From Youhaiella tibetensis (lineage in GTDB: Bacteria; Pseudomonadota; Alphaproteobacteria; Rhizobiales; Devosiaceae): a DNA stretch of 64,000 bases. Numbering within the stretch: the first letter of the stretch is position 1; each line of letters opens with the position of its first letter. Under the pieces are notes generated by a model, which worked only from the letters and a program-made list of their open reading frames with translations, was not told the origin of the DNA and did not search any database. Positions 19,085 through 28,212 of the stretch are shown here, piece after piece. Made by a program: the position numbers and the translations under genes. The DNA lies in NCBI RefSeq assembly GCF_008000755.1, contig NZ_CP041690.1, positions 2,481,260 through 2,545,259 of the forward strand, given 5' to 3'.

Positions 19085-22081
19085 ATGCAGAAAACTCCTT
19101 CCTCTCGATCGCTTTCAAACGGACAAGCCGCCCCTCGCCATGGCGGCGCCTCCGTCAGCGGCCAGCGGCCGCCGATGCGGATCATGCTCGCGGCGTTGAT
19201 GACCTCCACCGCGCTGGTCGGTTTCGCATCGGCGGCCCTGGCCGCCGACAAGCTCATCGATGGCAGTGACGAGCAGTTCACCACACTAGAGAGTTTCGAG
19301 AAAATCACGGTCGGCGATGTCGCCACCGGCTCACTGACCATCAGCAACGGTGGCCAGGTGGCCGCGAGCGACCTGGTGGCGGTCGGCTGGCAGGCCGGCT
19401 CGAAGGGCACCATCACCGTGTCGGGCGCCGGCTCCAGCCTGACACAGACTACCGTCGATTTCACCGATCTGGTTATCGGCGCCGCCGGCACCGGTGCCCT
19501 CTATGTTCTCGACGGCGCCCAGGTCGTGACCAACCAGAGGCTCATCGTCTCGCGCTACGCCGGCTCGGGTGGCAGCGTTACGATCTCGGGTGGGGGCTCC
19601 AAGTTCACCTCGGCCAAGAATGTCTATATCGCCAACGGCGAGGCCAGCGCCACGCTGTCGGTACTGGCAGGTGGCGAGTTCCACACCGACGGCAGGCTCC
19701 AGGTCGCCGAATCCACCGATTCACGCGGAACCATCACCGTTTCCGGCGCCGGATCGAAACTGACGGCGGTCGCGGGCATCAACCTTGGCGATGGCGGCAC
19801 CGGCATTATGGAGGTCTCGGACGGCGGTCTCGTCCAGTCCAGCGGCAGAATCTCCATCGGTCGTTTCAGGACCGGCATCGCGACGGTAACGGGCACCGGT
19901 TCCAGGCTCACGGGCAAAAGCCTCGTCGTCGGCGACACCAGTTCGTCCACCGTCAAAGGCACCGTCAACGTCGTTGCCGGCGGCCAGGTGGACATCGCCA
20001 CCACGATTGCACTCGGTCAGGACAGCACCGCCAATGGGACGCTGACCATTTCGGGCGCCGGCTCCAAGGTCAGCGCGGGGTCTGGCACATCTGTCGGCGT
20101 AGCCGGCAAGGGCACCCTGACCATTTCGGACGCCGGTGAACTCAGCAGCGGCGGAACAGTCGCCTTCGGCGCCGATGCCTCCTCAGAGGGCATCGGGACC
20201 ATTACCGGAGCCGGCTCCACGCTTTCAGCCCAGAACGTGGTGGTGGCCAAGAGCGGCGACGGCTCGCTGACCGTCAGCAAGGGTGGCACGCTCAAGGCGG
20301 ACACCCTCGATATCGCCCAGACCTTCGCCACCCACGGCGCACTCAACATCGGCGCCGCCTCCGGCGAGTCCGCCGCCGAGGCAGGCACGATCGCAACTCG
20401 CAACGGTACGCCCACCGAGATCACCTTCGGGATCGGGAATGGCAAGATCGTCTTCAACCACACCGAAACCGCCTACGATTTCGATGCCGATGTCTCCGGC
20501 GACGGCACGATTTCCCAGGAGGCCGGCTACACGACCCTGACGGGCGACTATTCGGGTTTCACCGGCTTCGGCTCGGTCAGCGGCGGCACGCTCGATGTCG
20601 CCACCGCCTTCGTGGGCGCAATGAACGTCCTCAGCGGCGGCACGCTCACCGGCTCGGACTCGGTGGGAGCGCTGAATTTCGCGTCCGGCTCGACCTATCG
20701 CGTCGATGCGGGCAGCGGCCAGACGCTGACCAGCACCGGCACCATCACGCTCGATGCCGGCTCCGCGCTCGCCGTGGAGTTCAGCAAGGCGTCGGGTGTC
20801 TGGCAGCCGATCACGCTGCTGTCGGGCGCTTCGCTCGCCGGCACGTTCGATACGACGAACCAGGACGATTTCACGTTCCTCAATTTCAGCCTCGACTATA
20901 GCGCCACCAGCGTTCTCCTCAACGTGGCGCGCAACGGCGTGGCATTCTCGAGCGTGGCGATAACGCCGAACCAGAAATCGGTGGCCGGCGCCGTGGACGC
21001 CCTGGGCACCGACAACGCCATTTACGACGCCTTTGCGCTGCTCCAATCCGAGGATGACGCGCGCGACGCGCTCGATCAATTGTCCGGCGACGCCCACGCC
21101 TCACTGCAGGGCACCACGATCCTCAACGCGGGCTTTGCCCGCGACATCGTCGGCAGCCGGCTCGATGCGGGCGACACCAGCAATACCGGCGTGCTTTCCG
21201 AGGTCGATATCGGCGACGGCAGCCCTCCGATCGTGTTGCCGACCGCGACGGGCACGGGCATGTGGGCCCAGACCTATGGCGCCTTCGGCAAGGTCCAGGG
21301 GGACGCGACCTCCGCCGGGCAGGAGACGCTTTCGGGTGGTCTCTTCCTCGGAGCTGAAACCGACGATTTCCATGGCTTCAAGGCCGGTGTTCTGGCCGGC
21401 TATGGCCGGACGCACACCACGGCCGATGCCCGCAATGCTTCGGCCGACGTCGACAGCTACACGCTGGGCGCCTACGCGGGCCGGTATTTCGGACCGGTGC
21501 ACACCAAGTTCGCCGCCACCTATGCCGTCAATGCCGTCGGCAGCCAACGCGACATCGCCTTTGGTGTTTTCTCGGACACGGTGAAGGCCAACTACCTCTC
21601 CAGGACTTTCCAGGTGCTGGGCGAAGTCGGCTACCGCTTCGGCGATGACAAGGCCTGGCAGGAGCCGTTCATCGGCGCCGAAATCCTCAACCTGCAGACC
21701 GATGGCTTTACCGAATCCGGCGGAGCCGCCGCGCTCAGCGTGGGCAGCGCCTCCCAGACGCTCGGCGTCACCACGGTGGGCGTGCGCGCCGGCGGCGAGA
21801 TCGGCACCACGGAAGACGGCACAACGATTTCCTATAACGCCGCGCTCGGCTGGCGCCATGCGTTCGGCGAACTGGCCTCCCAGACCACGTCGGCGTTTGC
21901 CTCGGGCGGCCCCTCGTTCTCAGTGGCCGGAACACCCATCGCCCAGGACACGGCGTTGATCGAGGCCGGCCTCGACTTCGACCTCTCGGGCCCAGCCGAC
22001 CTCAGCCTCACCTATCGCGGCGAGTTCAGCCAGCGGGCGCTGAGCAACGGGTTGAGCGCGCGCCTTTCAGGCAAGTTCTAA
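19085..22081 (+). CDS. Autotransporter (type Va) outer-membrane beta-barrel protein
   Basis: A 998-residue secreted surface protein. An in-frame ATG at 19175 (residue 31) gives a clean signal peptide, MRIMLAALMTSTALVGFASAALAA; the longer start would give an extended one. Residues about 55-420 are a beta-helix-like passenger with six degenerate repeats of about 50 residues centred on TVSGAGSKL. The region about 420-660 is Gly/Ser-rich, ending with the linker VGALNFASGSTYRVDAGSGQ and PNQKSVAGAVDAL. Residues about 720-998 form the autotransporter beta-domain, starting GTGMWAQTYGAFG and ending with the required terminal Phe (LSGKF). The passenger sequence gives no catalytic motif, so adhesion or surface structure is the best guess. 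Confidence 0.92.
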   Translation: MQKTPSSRSLSNGQAAPRHGGASVSGQRPPMRIMLAALMTSTALVGFASAALAADKLIDGSDEQFTTLESFEKITVGDVATGSLTISNGGQVAASDLVAVGWQAGSKGTITVSGAGSSLTQTTVDFTDLVIGAAGTGALYVLDGAQVVTNQRLIVSRYAGSGGSVTISGGGSKFTSAKNVYIANGEASATLSVLAGGEFHTDGRLQVAESTDSRGTITVSGAGSKLTAVAGINLGDGGTGIMEVSDGGLVQSSGRISIGRFRTGIATVTGTGSRLTGKSLVVGDTSSSTVKGTVNVVAGGQVDIATTIALGQDSTANGTLTISGAGSKVSAGSGTSVGVAGKGTLTISDAGELSSGGTVAFGADASSEGIGTITGAGSTLSAQNVVVAKSGDGSLTVSKGGTLKADTLDIAQTFATHGALNIGAASGESAAEAGTIATRNGTPTEITFGIGNGKIVFNHTETAYDFDADVSGDGTISQEAGYTTLTGDYSGFTGFGSVSGGTLDVATAFVGAMNVLSGGTLTGSDSVGALNFASGSTYRVDAGSGQTLTSTGTITLDAGSALAVEFSKASGVWQPITLLSGASLAGTFDTTNQDDFTFLNFSLDYSATSVLLNVARNGVAFSSVAITPNQKSVAGAVDALGTDNAIYDAFALLQSEDDARDALDQLSGDAHASLQGTTILNAGFARDIVGSRLDAGDTSNTGVLSEVDIGDGSPPIVLPTATGTGMWAQTYGAFGKVQGDATSAGQETLSGGLFLGAETDDFHGFKAGVLAGYGRTHTTADARNASADVDSYTLGAYAGRYFGPVHTKFAATYAVNAVGSQRDIAFGVFSDTVKANYLSRTFQVLGEVGYRFGDDKAWQEPFIGAEILNLQTDGFTESGGAAALSVGSASQTLGVTTVGVRAGGEIGTTEDGTTISYNAALGWRHAFGELASQTTSAFASGGPSFSVAGTPIAQDTALIEAGLDFDLSGPADLSLTYRGEFSQRALSNGLSARLSGKF
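19400..20240 (+). repeat. Six degenerate ~150-base repeats in the autotransporter passenger
   Basis: A block encoding [IVL]T[IV][ST]G[AGT]GS[KRST][LFV] recurs near 19409, 19578, 19731, 19880, 20041 and 20194, a period of 149-169 bases. Each block pairs with a second motif of the form G[TK]G.L.[VI].[DG]GG. Copies have drifted, so this is an old protein-level repeat rather than a fresh DNA tandem array. Confidence 0.75.
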
Positions 22082-22094
22082 GGGAGAAGCCGCT

Positions 22095-22466
22095 TCAGGA
22101 AGGAATGCGGCCGAGACCGATCTCGTTGCCGTCCGGGTCGTAATACATGACCTTGCGCACGTTTTCGGCCGGCCGCTCCTCCTTCGAGAAGGTAATACCC
22201 CGATCGGCTGCCGCCTCGATCGCGGCCTCGAGATCCTTGCACATTATGGTCTGGATCGAGCCGCCCGCCCGCTGTGGCTCGACAATGATGTAGAGCCAGC
22301 GCTGCTCGCCCAGCGCCCAGACCGCCTCCCTGTCGTTGGGAAAGAACGCCGGCGCGCAACCGAAGAGTCGCTGGTACCAATCCATCGCGATCCTGAAGTC
22401 GCTGACCGGCACGCCCGCGAAGACGTCGTTCGCCCCTGCCCCGAACACCAGGCCATAGTCTGCCAT
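22095..22466 (-). CDS. VOC (glyoxalase/bleomycin resistance-like) protein
   Basis: A 123-residue single-module vicinal-oxygen-chelate protein. It starts at ATG 22466 with AGGAGGT optimally placed. The betaalphabetabetabeta pattern is visible: VFAGVPVSDFRIAMDWYQRLFGCAP, then WALGEQRWLYIIVEPQRAGGSIQTI, then DLEAAIEAAADRGI and RKVMYYDPDGNEIGLGRI. The last segment holds the conserved DPDGN-x-I/L-E/G turn; the usual metal-binding Glu at its end is Gly here, so metal binding is uncertain. Substrate unknown. It is convergent to the autotransporter, 13 bases from its stop. Confidence 0.82.
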   Translation of the reverse strand: MADYGLVFGAGANDVFAGVPVSDFRIAMDWYQRLFGCAPAFFPNDREAVWALGEQRWLYIIVEPQRAGGSIQTIMCKDLEAAIEAAADRGITFSKEERPAENVRKVMYYDPDGNEIGLGRIPS

Positions 22467-22513
22467 CGTACCTCCTTGCGCTGCGCCTGCTTCGCGAAAA
22501 GGTCGCGAGCCGA

Positions 22514-23401
22514 CTAGAGCAGCGACTTCGAAAGGCCCGATGTTGCGCGAAACGTCTTGAAGCTTTCAAGGGCCTGGATCGAACGGCCATTGTCGATGGC
22601 GGCGAGATCCAGGATCACGGCATTGGCGATGGTCATTGGCACCACCAGCGACTGAGACTCGCCGGCCGCCCCGCGCGACACCGAAATCTGGTGTTCGGGC
22701 GCCGGATCCAGGCCGGCGGCATGCAGGTCCGTCAGTGCCAAAGTCTTGGCGCCCCTGGCGGCGGCGATGCCGCGCACTTCGTGCACCAGTTGGGAAATCC
22801 TGCGAAATGCCAGAAGCCAGACGACGTCGCGGTCGCAAAGGGTCGCGAAGGCCTCGGGCAACTGATGCATCTGCTGGCCAAGATCGACCGCATCATATCC
22901 GGATCGGTTGAGCCGGAGCGCAATCAATGAGGAGAGAGAGGCCGAATGGCCGCGCCCGAACACGAAGATGCGCCGGCAATCGCGCAGGCTCTGCGAGAAG
23001 GCGCGGATGTCGCCATCGGAGGTGCAGTTGCGGACCTGCTGGAGCGCGGCGATCTCGCTATCGAGCACCGAAGCGAGCAGTCCGCCATCCTCGGCACGGA
23101 CCAGGCGCGCGGCCATGCGGGCGGCGGGGCTTTCGAAGTCGCCCTCCCCCTCGATGAGGCTGGCCTGGATGAAACCGCGGAATTCGGGGTAGCCGGCAAA
23201 CCCAAGCCGGCGCGCCAGCCGCACCGCCGAGGCCGGATGCACCCCGGCGCGGCTCGAAACGGCGGTGCCGTTTTCCATGGCGGCGCGCACCGGGTCCTGC
23301 AGAACCACGTCGAGGAGCCGCGTATCCGCCGGCGTCAGCCGGTTGGAATTGGCGGAAATGAGGTCGCCGAGGACCTGCGGAACCGGATTACGCGCTGCCA
23401 T
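22514..23401 (-). CDS. MurR/RpiR-family transcriptional regulator
   Basis: A 295-residue regulator with an N-terminal helix-turn-helix of RpiR type (about residues 10-85, including AMENGTAVSSRAGVHPASAVRLARRLGFAGYPEFR) and a C-terminal SIS sugar-isomerase-like domain (about 125-270: RRIFVFGRGHSASLSSLIALRLNRSGYDAV). SIS domains bind phosphosugars. The ATG at 23401 has GAGGGC upstream. It is the last gene of the minus-strand Ugp-like operon, 23 bases after the ATPase gene, so it likely controls that operon in response to a phosphorylated ligand such as glycerol 3-phosphate or a sugar phosphate. The ligand is inference. Confidence 0.88.
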   Translation of the reverse strand: MAARNPVPQVLGDLISANSNRLTPADTRLLDVVLQDPVRAAMENGTAVSSRAGVHPASAVRLARRLGFAGYPEFRGFIQASLIEGEGDFESPAARMAARLVRAEDGGLLASVLDSEIAALQQVRNCTSDGDIRAFSQSLRDCRRIFVFGRGHSASLSSLIALRLNRSGYDAVDLGQQMHQLPEAFATLCDRDVVWLLAFRRISQLVHEVRGIAAARGAKTLALTDLHAAGLDPAPEHQISVSRGAAGESQSLVVPMTIANAVILDLAAIDNGRSIQALESFKTFRATSGLSKSLL

Positions 23402-23424
23402 CACTTTGCCCTCGATGCGCCCGA

Positions 23425-24462
23425 TCAACCGACCTGGGCGAGTTCGACCCTACGCCCGCTGCCATTGTCAAAGAATAGGGCCTGGTCGAGCTCGTAGGAA
23501 ACCCAGAGGCTCCCGGTGTCGGACGGCATGTCCTTGCGAGCGCAGTTGAGGCTGAGCTTTCCGGCCGGGCTGTCGCAGTGCAGCACGAGCGAAGACCCGG
23601 TCATCTCCGAGAGCGTCACCCGGATGGGAAGGCCGTGCCCATCGGGTTCGGTTGCCTCCACGCGCATGCTTTCGGGACGCAGCCCCACCGTCAGCCCCAC
23701 CGGGCCATCCCAGCCGGGAAGCCGCTCGGCCGGCAGGAAGTTGATCTGCGGCACGCCCAGGAACCCGGCGACGAACCGGTGCGCCGGGCGGTCATAGATC
23801 GCCTCGGGCGTATCGAATTGCAGCAGGTCGCCATCCTTCATCACCGCAATGCGGTCAGCCAGCGACAGCGCCTCGGTCTGGTCGTGGGTGACGTAGACGA
23901 TGGTGGCGCCCAGGTCGCGATGCAATTGCTTGATCTCGGTCCGCATCGCGATGCGCAGGGCGTTGTCGAGATTGGAGAGCGGCTCGTCCATGAGGAAGGT
24001 CGAGGTGTTGCGCGCCATGGCCCGCCCCATGGCGACGCGCTGCCGCTGACCGCCCGAAAGCGCCCCCGGCTTGCGGTCGAGATAGGGATCGAGCTGGAGG
24101 GTTCGCGCCACCTGCTCGGCCCGCGCATTTCGCTCGGCCTTGGGCATGCCCCGCAGTTCGAGACCGAACGCGATGTTCTCGCGCACGCTCATATGCGGGT
24201 AGAGCGCGTAGTTCTGGAAGATCATGGCGATGTCGCGATCCTGCGGCGGCAGGTCGTTGGCCCGCCGCCCACCGATCTCGATCTCACCCTGATCGCAGGT
24301 TTCGAGCCCGGCGATCAGCCGCAAAAGCGTGGACTTGCCGCAGCCGGACGGGCCGACGATGACGATGAACTCGCCCGAGGTGATATCGAGCGACACCCCA
24401 TGCAGGATCTCGGGGCCGCTAGCGTAGGACTTGCGGATATCGCGCAGACTGATCGCACTCAT
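23425..24462 (-). CDS. ugpC: ABC transporter ATPase, UgpC/MalK type
   Basis: A 345-residue nucleotide-binding subunit for the importer encoded upstream. It has Walker A GPSGCGKST (about residues 39-47), Q-loop FQNYALYPHMSVRENIAFGLELR, signature LSGGQRQRVAMGRAMAR, Walker B FLMDEPLSNLD, and H-loop YVTHDQTEA. The last ~110 residues are the MalK-type regulatory (TOBE) domain, with VGLRPESMRVE. Its start overlaps the end of the GDPD gene by 4 bases. The gene order matches glycerophosphodiester importers. The symbol is by operon context; MalK-type ATPases can serve several importers. Confidence 0.9.
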   Translation of the reverse strand: MSAISLRDIRKSYASGPEILHGVSLDITSGEFIVIVGPSGCGKSTLLRLIAGLETCDQGEIEIGGRRANDLPPQDRDIAMIFQNYALYPHMSVRENIAFGLELRGMPKAERNARAEQVARTLQLDPYLDRKPGALSGGQRQRVAMGRAMARNTSTFLMDEPLSNLDNALRIAMRTEIKQLHRDLGATIVYVTHDQTEALSLADRIAVMKDGDLLQFDTPEAIYDRPAHRFVAGFLGVPQINFLPAERLPGWDGPVGLTVGLRPESMRVEATEPDGHGLPIRVTLSEMTGSSLVLHCDSPAGKLSLNCARKDMPSDTGSLWVSYELDQALFFDNGSGRRVELAQVG

Positions 24463-25208
24463 GCCGTCTGCTCCCCGCTCCGGGCCTTGCGGATCGCGAT
24501 GGCGAGGCTGGGCCTGTCGGTTGTGAAGACCTTTACGCCAAGGTCGAGGGCCTTGCCGATCTGGTCGGCCGTATGCGCCGCCCAGCAGCCGAAATCGAGC
24601 CCGGCCGCCTCGAATGCCGCCTTGAGCGCGCCATCGGCACAATCGATATGGACGCCGATCTCGGGCACCGCATGGAGCCGGGCGAGTTCGATGACACCGT
24701 CCCTCCCCACTTCCCGCAGGACGGCTGGGCTCACCAGCCAGAGCCGGGGGCGATCGGTGACGCCTGCCAGTTCATCGAGGTTTTCGAGGAGGAACGAGGA
24801 GAAGGTTGTCCGCCCGATCATGCCGTTGCCAGTCAGTTCCCGGACGACACGCGGCACGAAATCCGCATAGGCGCGCCCGTCGGCGCCCGGCTTGATCTCG
24901 CAACGGAAATCCACCGTGCTGCCGCGATAGATGGCGCAGAGTTCGCCAAGCGAGATCGGATGCCCGCCAGCGCCGTAGTTGATCGTCGCGGCCCGCACCT
25001 CCGCTTCGCTCAGCAAAGCGATGGCGCCGGAGCGGTCCGTCGTACGGTCGAGCGTCGCGTCGTGATGCACCATGATGGCGCCGTCGGCAGTGGGGTGCAC
25101 GTCGAACTCGACTTCCTCGAGCGGCAGCGCTGCGCTGGCCCTGAACCCCGCGGGCGTGCTGTCGCCGAACTCCAGGGTGCCGCCGCGGTGCGAGGCAATG
25201 CGTGTCAT
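24459..25208 (-). CDS. ugpQ: Glycerophosphodiester phosphodiesterase (GDPD)
   Basis: A 249-residue TIM-barrel enzyme that splits glycerophosphodiesters to glycerol 3-phosphate and an alcohol. The N-terminus RIASHRGGTLEFGDSTPAGFRAS carries the catalytic His and the first metal ligand region; EEVEFDVHPTADGAIMVHHDATLDRTTD carries the E-x-D metal pair and the second catalytic His. There is no signal peptide, so it acts inside on imported substrate. ATG 25208 follows AAGGA by 7 bases; ATG 25226, overlapping the permease stop as ATGA, is an alternative six codons longer. Lying inside the importer operon, it identifies the likely cargo. Confidence 0.92.
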   Translation of the reverse strand: MTRIASHRGGTLEFGDSTPAGFRASAALPLEEVEFDVHPTADGAIMVHHDATLDRTTDRSGAIALLSEAEVRAATINYGAGGHPISLGELCAIYRGSTVDFRCEIKPGADGRAYADFVPRVVRELTGNGMIGRTTFSSFLLENLDELAGVTDRPRLWLVSPAVLREVGRDGVIELARLHAVPEIGVHIDCADGALKAAFEAAGLDFGCWAAHTADQIGKALDLGVKVFTTDRPSLAIAIRKARSGEQTA

Positions 25209-25222
25209 CTTGATATCCTTTG

Positions 25223-26032
25223 TCATTTGACGGCGCCCATCGTTATGCCGCGCACAAGGTGCCGCTCGACGAACATGAAGCCCAGGAGCACCGGCAGGAT
25301 GGTGATCGTGGAGGCAGCCATCACGAGCGGCCAGTCGATAAGCCCCTCGCCCGGATTGATGCTGTAGAGCCGGGCCAGTCCGAGCTGGAGAGTGTAGAGA
25401 TCCTCGTTGCCGACAGCGACCAGCGGCCAGATGTAGTTGTTCCATTCCGTGAGGAAGATGAACAATCCCATCGAGAAGATGGCTGGCCGCGAGATCGGCA
25501 CGATGACCCGCCAGAGAACCTGGAGCGGGTTGGCGCCATCCATATAGGCGGCCTCGTCCAGCGCCCGCGGAATGCCGCGGATGTACTGACGCAGGAAGAA
25601 CGCGGCGAAGCCGTTCGAAATGGCCGGCAGGATCAACCCCGCGTAACTATCGAGCAGGCCGGCATTGGCGAGCGTCAGGTAGTTGGGAATGAGCGTGATG
25701 TGGCTCGGGATCATCAGCGTCGCCACCGTGACGCCGAACAACAGGTCCCTGCCCCGGAAATCGAACCGCGCGAAGGCGAAAGCCGCCATGGTGGAGACCG
25801 TCAGGCCGATGATCGTCACCATTCCCGACACGAGCACGCTGTTGAACATGTAGCGGGCGAAATTGTACTGCCCGATCGCATGGCCGTAGTTGTCGAGCGT
25901 GAACTCGATGCGCCCGGTGTAATAGGCCTGGGCCGTCTGGAATGACATCCAGATCGAATAGAGCACCGGCGAGAGGAAGATGAGGCCGCCCACCAGCGCC
26001 AGGCCGGCAAGCAGCTTGTTCTCACGATTCAT
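25223..26032 (-). CDS. ugpE: ABC transporter permease, UgpE/MalG type
   Basis: A 269-residue inner-membrane permease. ATG 26032 follows GGAGGG. Six membrane helices are expected, starting KLLAGLALVGGLIFLSPVLYSIWMSF. The EAA loop that contacts the ATPase reads DEAAYMDGANPLQVLWRVIVPISRPA. WNNYIWPL and the tail FVERHLVRGITMGAVK are typical of the UgpE group. It overlaps its UgpA-type partner by 11 bases and the GDPD gene follows directly. Family is certain; the substrate comes from context. Confidence 0.9.
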   Translation of the reverse strand: MNRENKLLAGLALVGGLIFLSPVLYSIWMSFQTAQAYYTGRIEFTLDNYGHAIGQYNFARYMFNSVLVSGMVTIIGLTVSTMAAFAFARFDFRGRDLLFGVTVATLMIPSHITLIPNYLTLANAGLLDSYAGLILPAISNGFAAFFLRQYIRGIPRALDEAAYMDGANPLQVLWRVIVPISRPAIFSMGLFIFLTEWNNYIWPLVAVGNEDLYTLQLGLARLYSINPGEGLIDWPLVMAASTITILPVLLGFMFVERHLVRGITMGAVK

Positions 26033-26891
26033 AATGGACCCTCCTTCCGATGACGCGCGACTTGATGAGGGCGAGCGCGATGAGGAGAACGAAGAGCAGC
26101 ACCGCCAGGGCCGAACCCGTACCGATGTCGAACAGCACGAAGCCGGTGCGGTAGAGCAGATGCACCAGCATGTCGGTGGCGCCTGCCGGCCCGCCATGGG
26201 TCATGACGTTGATGATGGTGAAGACCTGAAACGCCTCGATGACCGAGATCACCAGCAGGAAATAAGTGGTGGGCATGATGAGGGGCACGGTGACGCGCCG
26301 GAAGACCTGGAAGCGCTTGCCGCCATCCATGGCCGCCGCGTCATAGAGCTCCTGGGGCACTGCCTGCAGGCCCGCGATATAGATGACCACGTCATAGCCG
26401 AGCTGCTTCCAGGTGTTGATGAAGATCAGCACGAAGAGAGCCAGCTGCGGATCCTGCATCCAGTGGACCTTGCCCAGGCCGAACCAGCCCAAGACGGCAT
26501 TGGCCATGCCGTAGTCGGTCGAAAACACCCAGGAGAAGACAACCGCGATCGAGACCGTGGACGTGACCGAAGGCAGGAACAGCGCGCCGCGCAGCGTGCG
26601 CGAACTGAGCGCCTCACGCTTGAGATAGCTGGCAATCAGCAACGCCAGGACGAGCCGGATCGGCACGGACACCACCGCGAAGATCGTGGTGACGCGTAGC
26701 GAATTCCAGAAATCGGATGATCCGAGCAGGCGCGTGTAGTTCTCAAGGCCCACGAACGGCATGTCGGGGGACATGAAGTTCCACGACCGGAAACTGAGAT
26801 TGATGCTGGAAACGATCGGCACATAGGTGAAGACCGCGATGAACGCGATCAGCGGCGCGACCAGCAGATAGGGCGTAAACTTGCGAAACAT
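26022..26891 (-). CDS. ugpA: ABC transporter permease, UgpA/MalF type
   Basis: A 289-residue inner-membrane permease forming a heterodimer with the UgpE-type protein. It begins MFRKFTPYLLVAPLIAFIAVFTYVPIVSSINLSF and shows the EAA-type loop QELYDAAAMDGGKRFQVFRRVTVPLIMP and the late segment NVMTHGGPAGATDMLVHLLY typical of UgpA. ATG 26891 was chosen as the first good start after the hairpin at 26909-26937; longer frames read into that hairpin. It lies 61 bases downstream of the binding-protein gene, a larger gap than elsewhere in the operon. Confidence 0.9.
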   Translation of the reverse strand: MFRKFTPYLLVAPLIAFIAVFTYVPIVSSINLSFRSWNFMSPDMPFVGLENYTRLLGSSDFWNSLRVTTIFAVVSVPIRLVLALLIASYLKREALSSRTLRGALFLPSVTSTVSIAVVFSWVFSTDYGMANAVLGWFGLGKVHWMQDPQLALFVLIFINTWKQLGYDVVIYIAGLQAVPQELYDAAAMDGGKRFQVFRRVTVPLIMPTTYFLLVISVIEAFQVFTIINVMTHGGPAGATDMLVHLLYRTGFVLFDIGTGSALAVLLFVLLIALALIKSRVIGRRVHYES

Positions 26892-26908
26892 GAAACCAGC
26901 CGGGTTGT

Positions 26909-26937
26909 GACGATGGGCGCCTGGCGGGCCCATCGTC
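26909..26937 (-). other. Intercistronic hairpin after the UgpB-type gene
   Basis: GACGATGGGC (26909-26918) and its exact complement (26928-26937) form a 10-bp stem with a 9-base loop, placed between the solute-binding protein and permease genes. There is no T-run on the minus strand. Such hairpins commonly stabilise upstream mRNA so that the binding protein is made in excess over the permease. Confidence 0.7.
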
Positions 26938-26952
26938 CGGTCGCGATCGCGC

Positions 26953-28203
26953 TCAGTTCGAGCGGGCTTCTTCCTGGCGGGTCTTGTCGGCGAAGTCCTT
27001 CATGGTCTCCTCGACACCGCGCTGGCCGAGGGCCATCGCCTGCCACATCTGGTACTCAGTGGTACGCATCCAGGTGACGACCGGCGTGCGCGCCCGGCCA
27101 TGGGCGTAGGGCAGCGAGTTGATCGCCACGTCGATCCCCGGCTGGCTCGCCAGCGCATCCTTGGCGACCTGCTGGTCGGCGGCATGCTTGTTGATCGGCA
27201 GGTAGCCGGTTGCAGCGAACCAGATGGCGTTGGATTCGGCCGAGGCGGCATAGGAGATGAACTTGTAGGCCGCGTCCTGCACTTCCTTGGGAGAGGAAGC
27301 CAGGATGCCGATGCCGGCGCCGCCGATCGGCACCGAGCACGTCTCGTTGCACGGCATGGGCAGCACGCCCAGATTGTCGCCGAGGGCTTTCTTTGAGCCG
27401 ACATAGTTGCCGGTCGAATTCATCATGATGCCGACCTTGCCGGCGAGGAAGGCGTCGCGACCGTTGTCCTCTTCGGTCACGCCATCGACCGAGGCAACCT
27501 TCTGGTCCAGGAGCGAAGCCATCCACTGGTAGGCAGCCACGGTCTTGGGCGCATCGAGCAGAATCTCGCCCGACATCGAGTCGATGAGGTCGCTGCCATT
27601 GGCCATGACCAGGCCCCAGCGGGCGAACTGGCCCGGCGCCGCGATGCCTGTGATGCCTTCCGAACCGAGCTTGTCGGTGATCGTCTTGGAAGCTTCAAGA
27701 ATTTCGTCGAAAGTCTTGAGCGAGGGATCGGTGAGCCCCGCGCGCGCGAAAATATCCTTGTTGTAGTAGAGCACCGGCGTCGAGGAGTTGAACGGGACGA
27801 TGTAATTCTTGTCCCCGATCACGCCCACTTCGCGGGCAAAATCGTAAAGCTCGTCCTTGAGCGGGTCGGCGTTGAAGTAGGGTGTGAGATCGGTGAGCAC
27901 GCCGCCATCGGCGAACAGGCCATAACGCGTCACCTCGAGGATAACCGCATCGGGGGCGCGACGGGCCGGAATCGCCGCCTGAAGTTTGGCGACGATGTCG
28001 TTGTAATTGCCGATGTATTCGCCCTCGATCTTGATATCGGGGTTGGCGGCTTCGAAGTTGGCGATGATCTTGTTGAGGGCTTCGCCGTTGTCCTTGTTGA
28101 AGCTGTGCCAGAACTTGACCGTCGTCTCAGCCTGAGCGCCGGCAGTGGAAGCGACCAGAGCGAGGGCACTGGCAGTGATGAATTTCTGCAATTTCCATGA
28201 CAT
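26953..28203 (-). CDS. ugpB: ABC transporter solute-binding protein, UgpB family
   Basis: A 416-residue periplasmic protein of the family-1 (UgpB/MalE) extracellular binding proteins. The signal peptide is MSWKLQKFITASALALVASTAGAQA, cut before ETTVKFWHSF. WHSFNKDNGEALNKIIANFEAANPDIKIEGEYIGNYNDIVAKLQAAI is the classic UgpB opening, and PCNETCSVPIGGAGIGI and FISYAASAESNAIWFAATGYLPI match the family. ATG 28203 has GGGAG upstream, inside a palindrome at 28213-28239. As first gene of the operon it probably sets expression level. With the GDPD enzyme the likely cargo is glycerol 3-phosphate diesters. Confidence 0.92.
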   Translation of the reverse strand: MSWKLQKFITASALALVASTAGAQAETTVKFWHSFNKDNGEALNKIIANFEAANPDIKIEGEYIGNYNDIVAKLQAAIPARRAPDAVILEVTRYGLFADGGVLTDLTPYFNADPLKDELYDFAREVGVIGDKNYIVPFNSSTPVLYYNKDIFARAGLTDPSLKTFDEILEASKTITDKLGSEGITGIAAPGQFARWGLVMANGSDLIDSMSGEILLDAPKTVAAYQWMASLLDQKVASVDGVTEEDNGRDAFLAGKVGIMMNSTGNYVGSKKALGDNLGVLPMPCNETCSVPIGGAGIGILASSPKEVQDAAYKFISYAASAESNAIWFAATGYLPINKHAADQQVAKDALASQPGIDVAINSLPYAHGRARTPVVTWMRTTEYQMWQAMALGQRGVEETMKDFADKTRQEEARSN

Positions 28204-28212
28204 GATCTGTCT

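Noticed and set aside
19400-20240. Repeats as a possible CRISPR array or fresh tandem array
   Set aside because: Units are translated in frame, differ in length (149-169 bases) and have drifted; there are no identical repeats with unique spacers.
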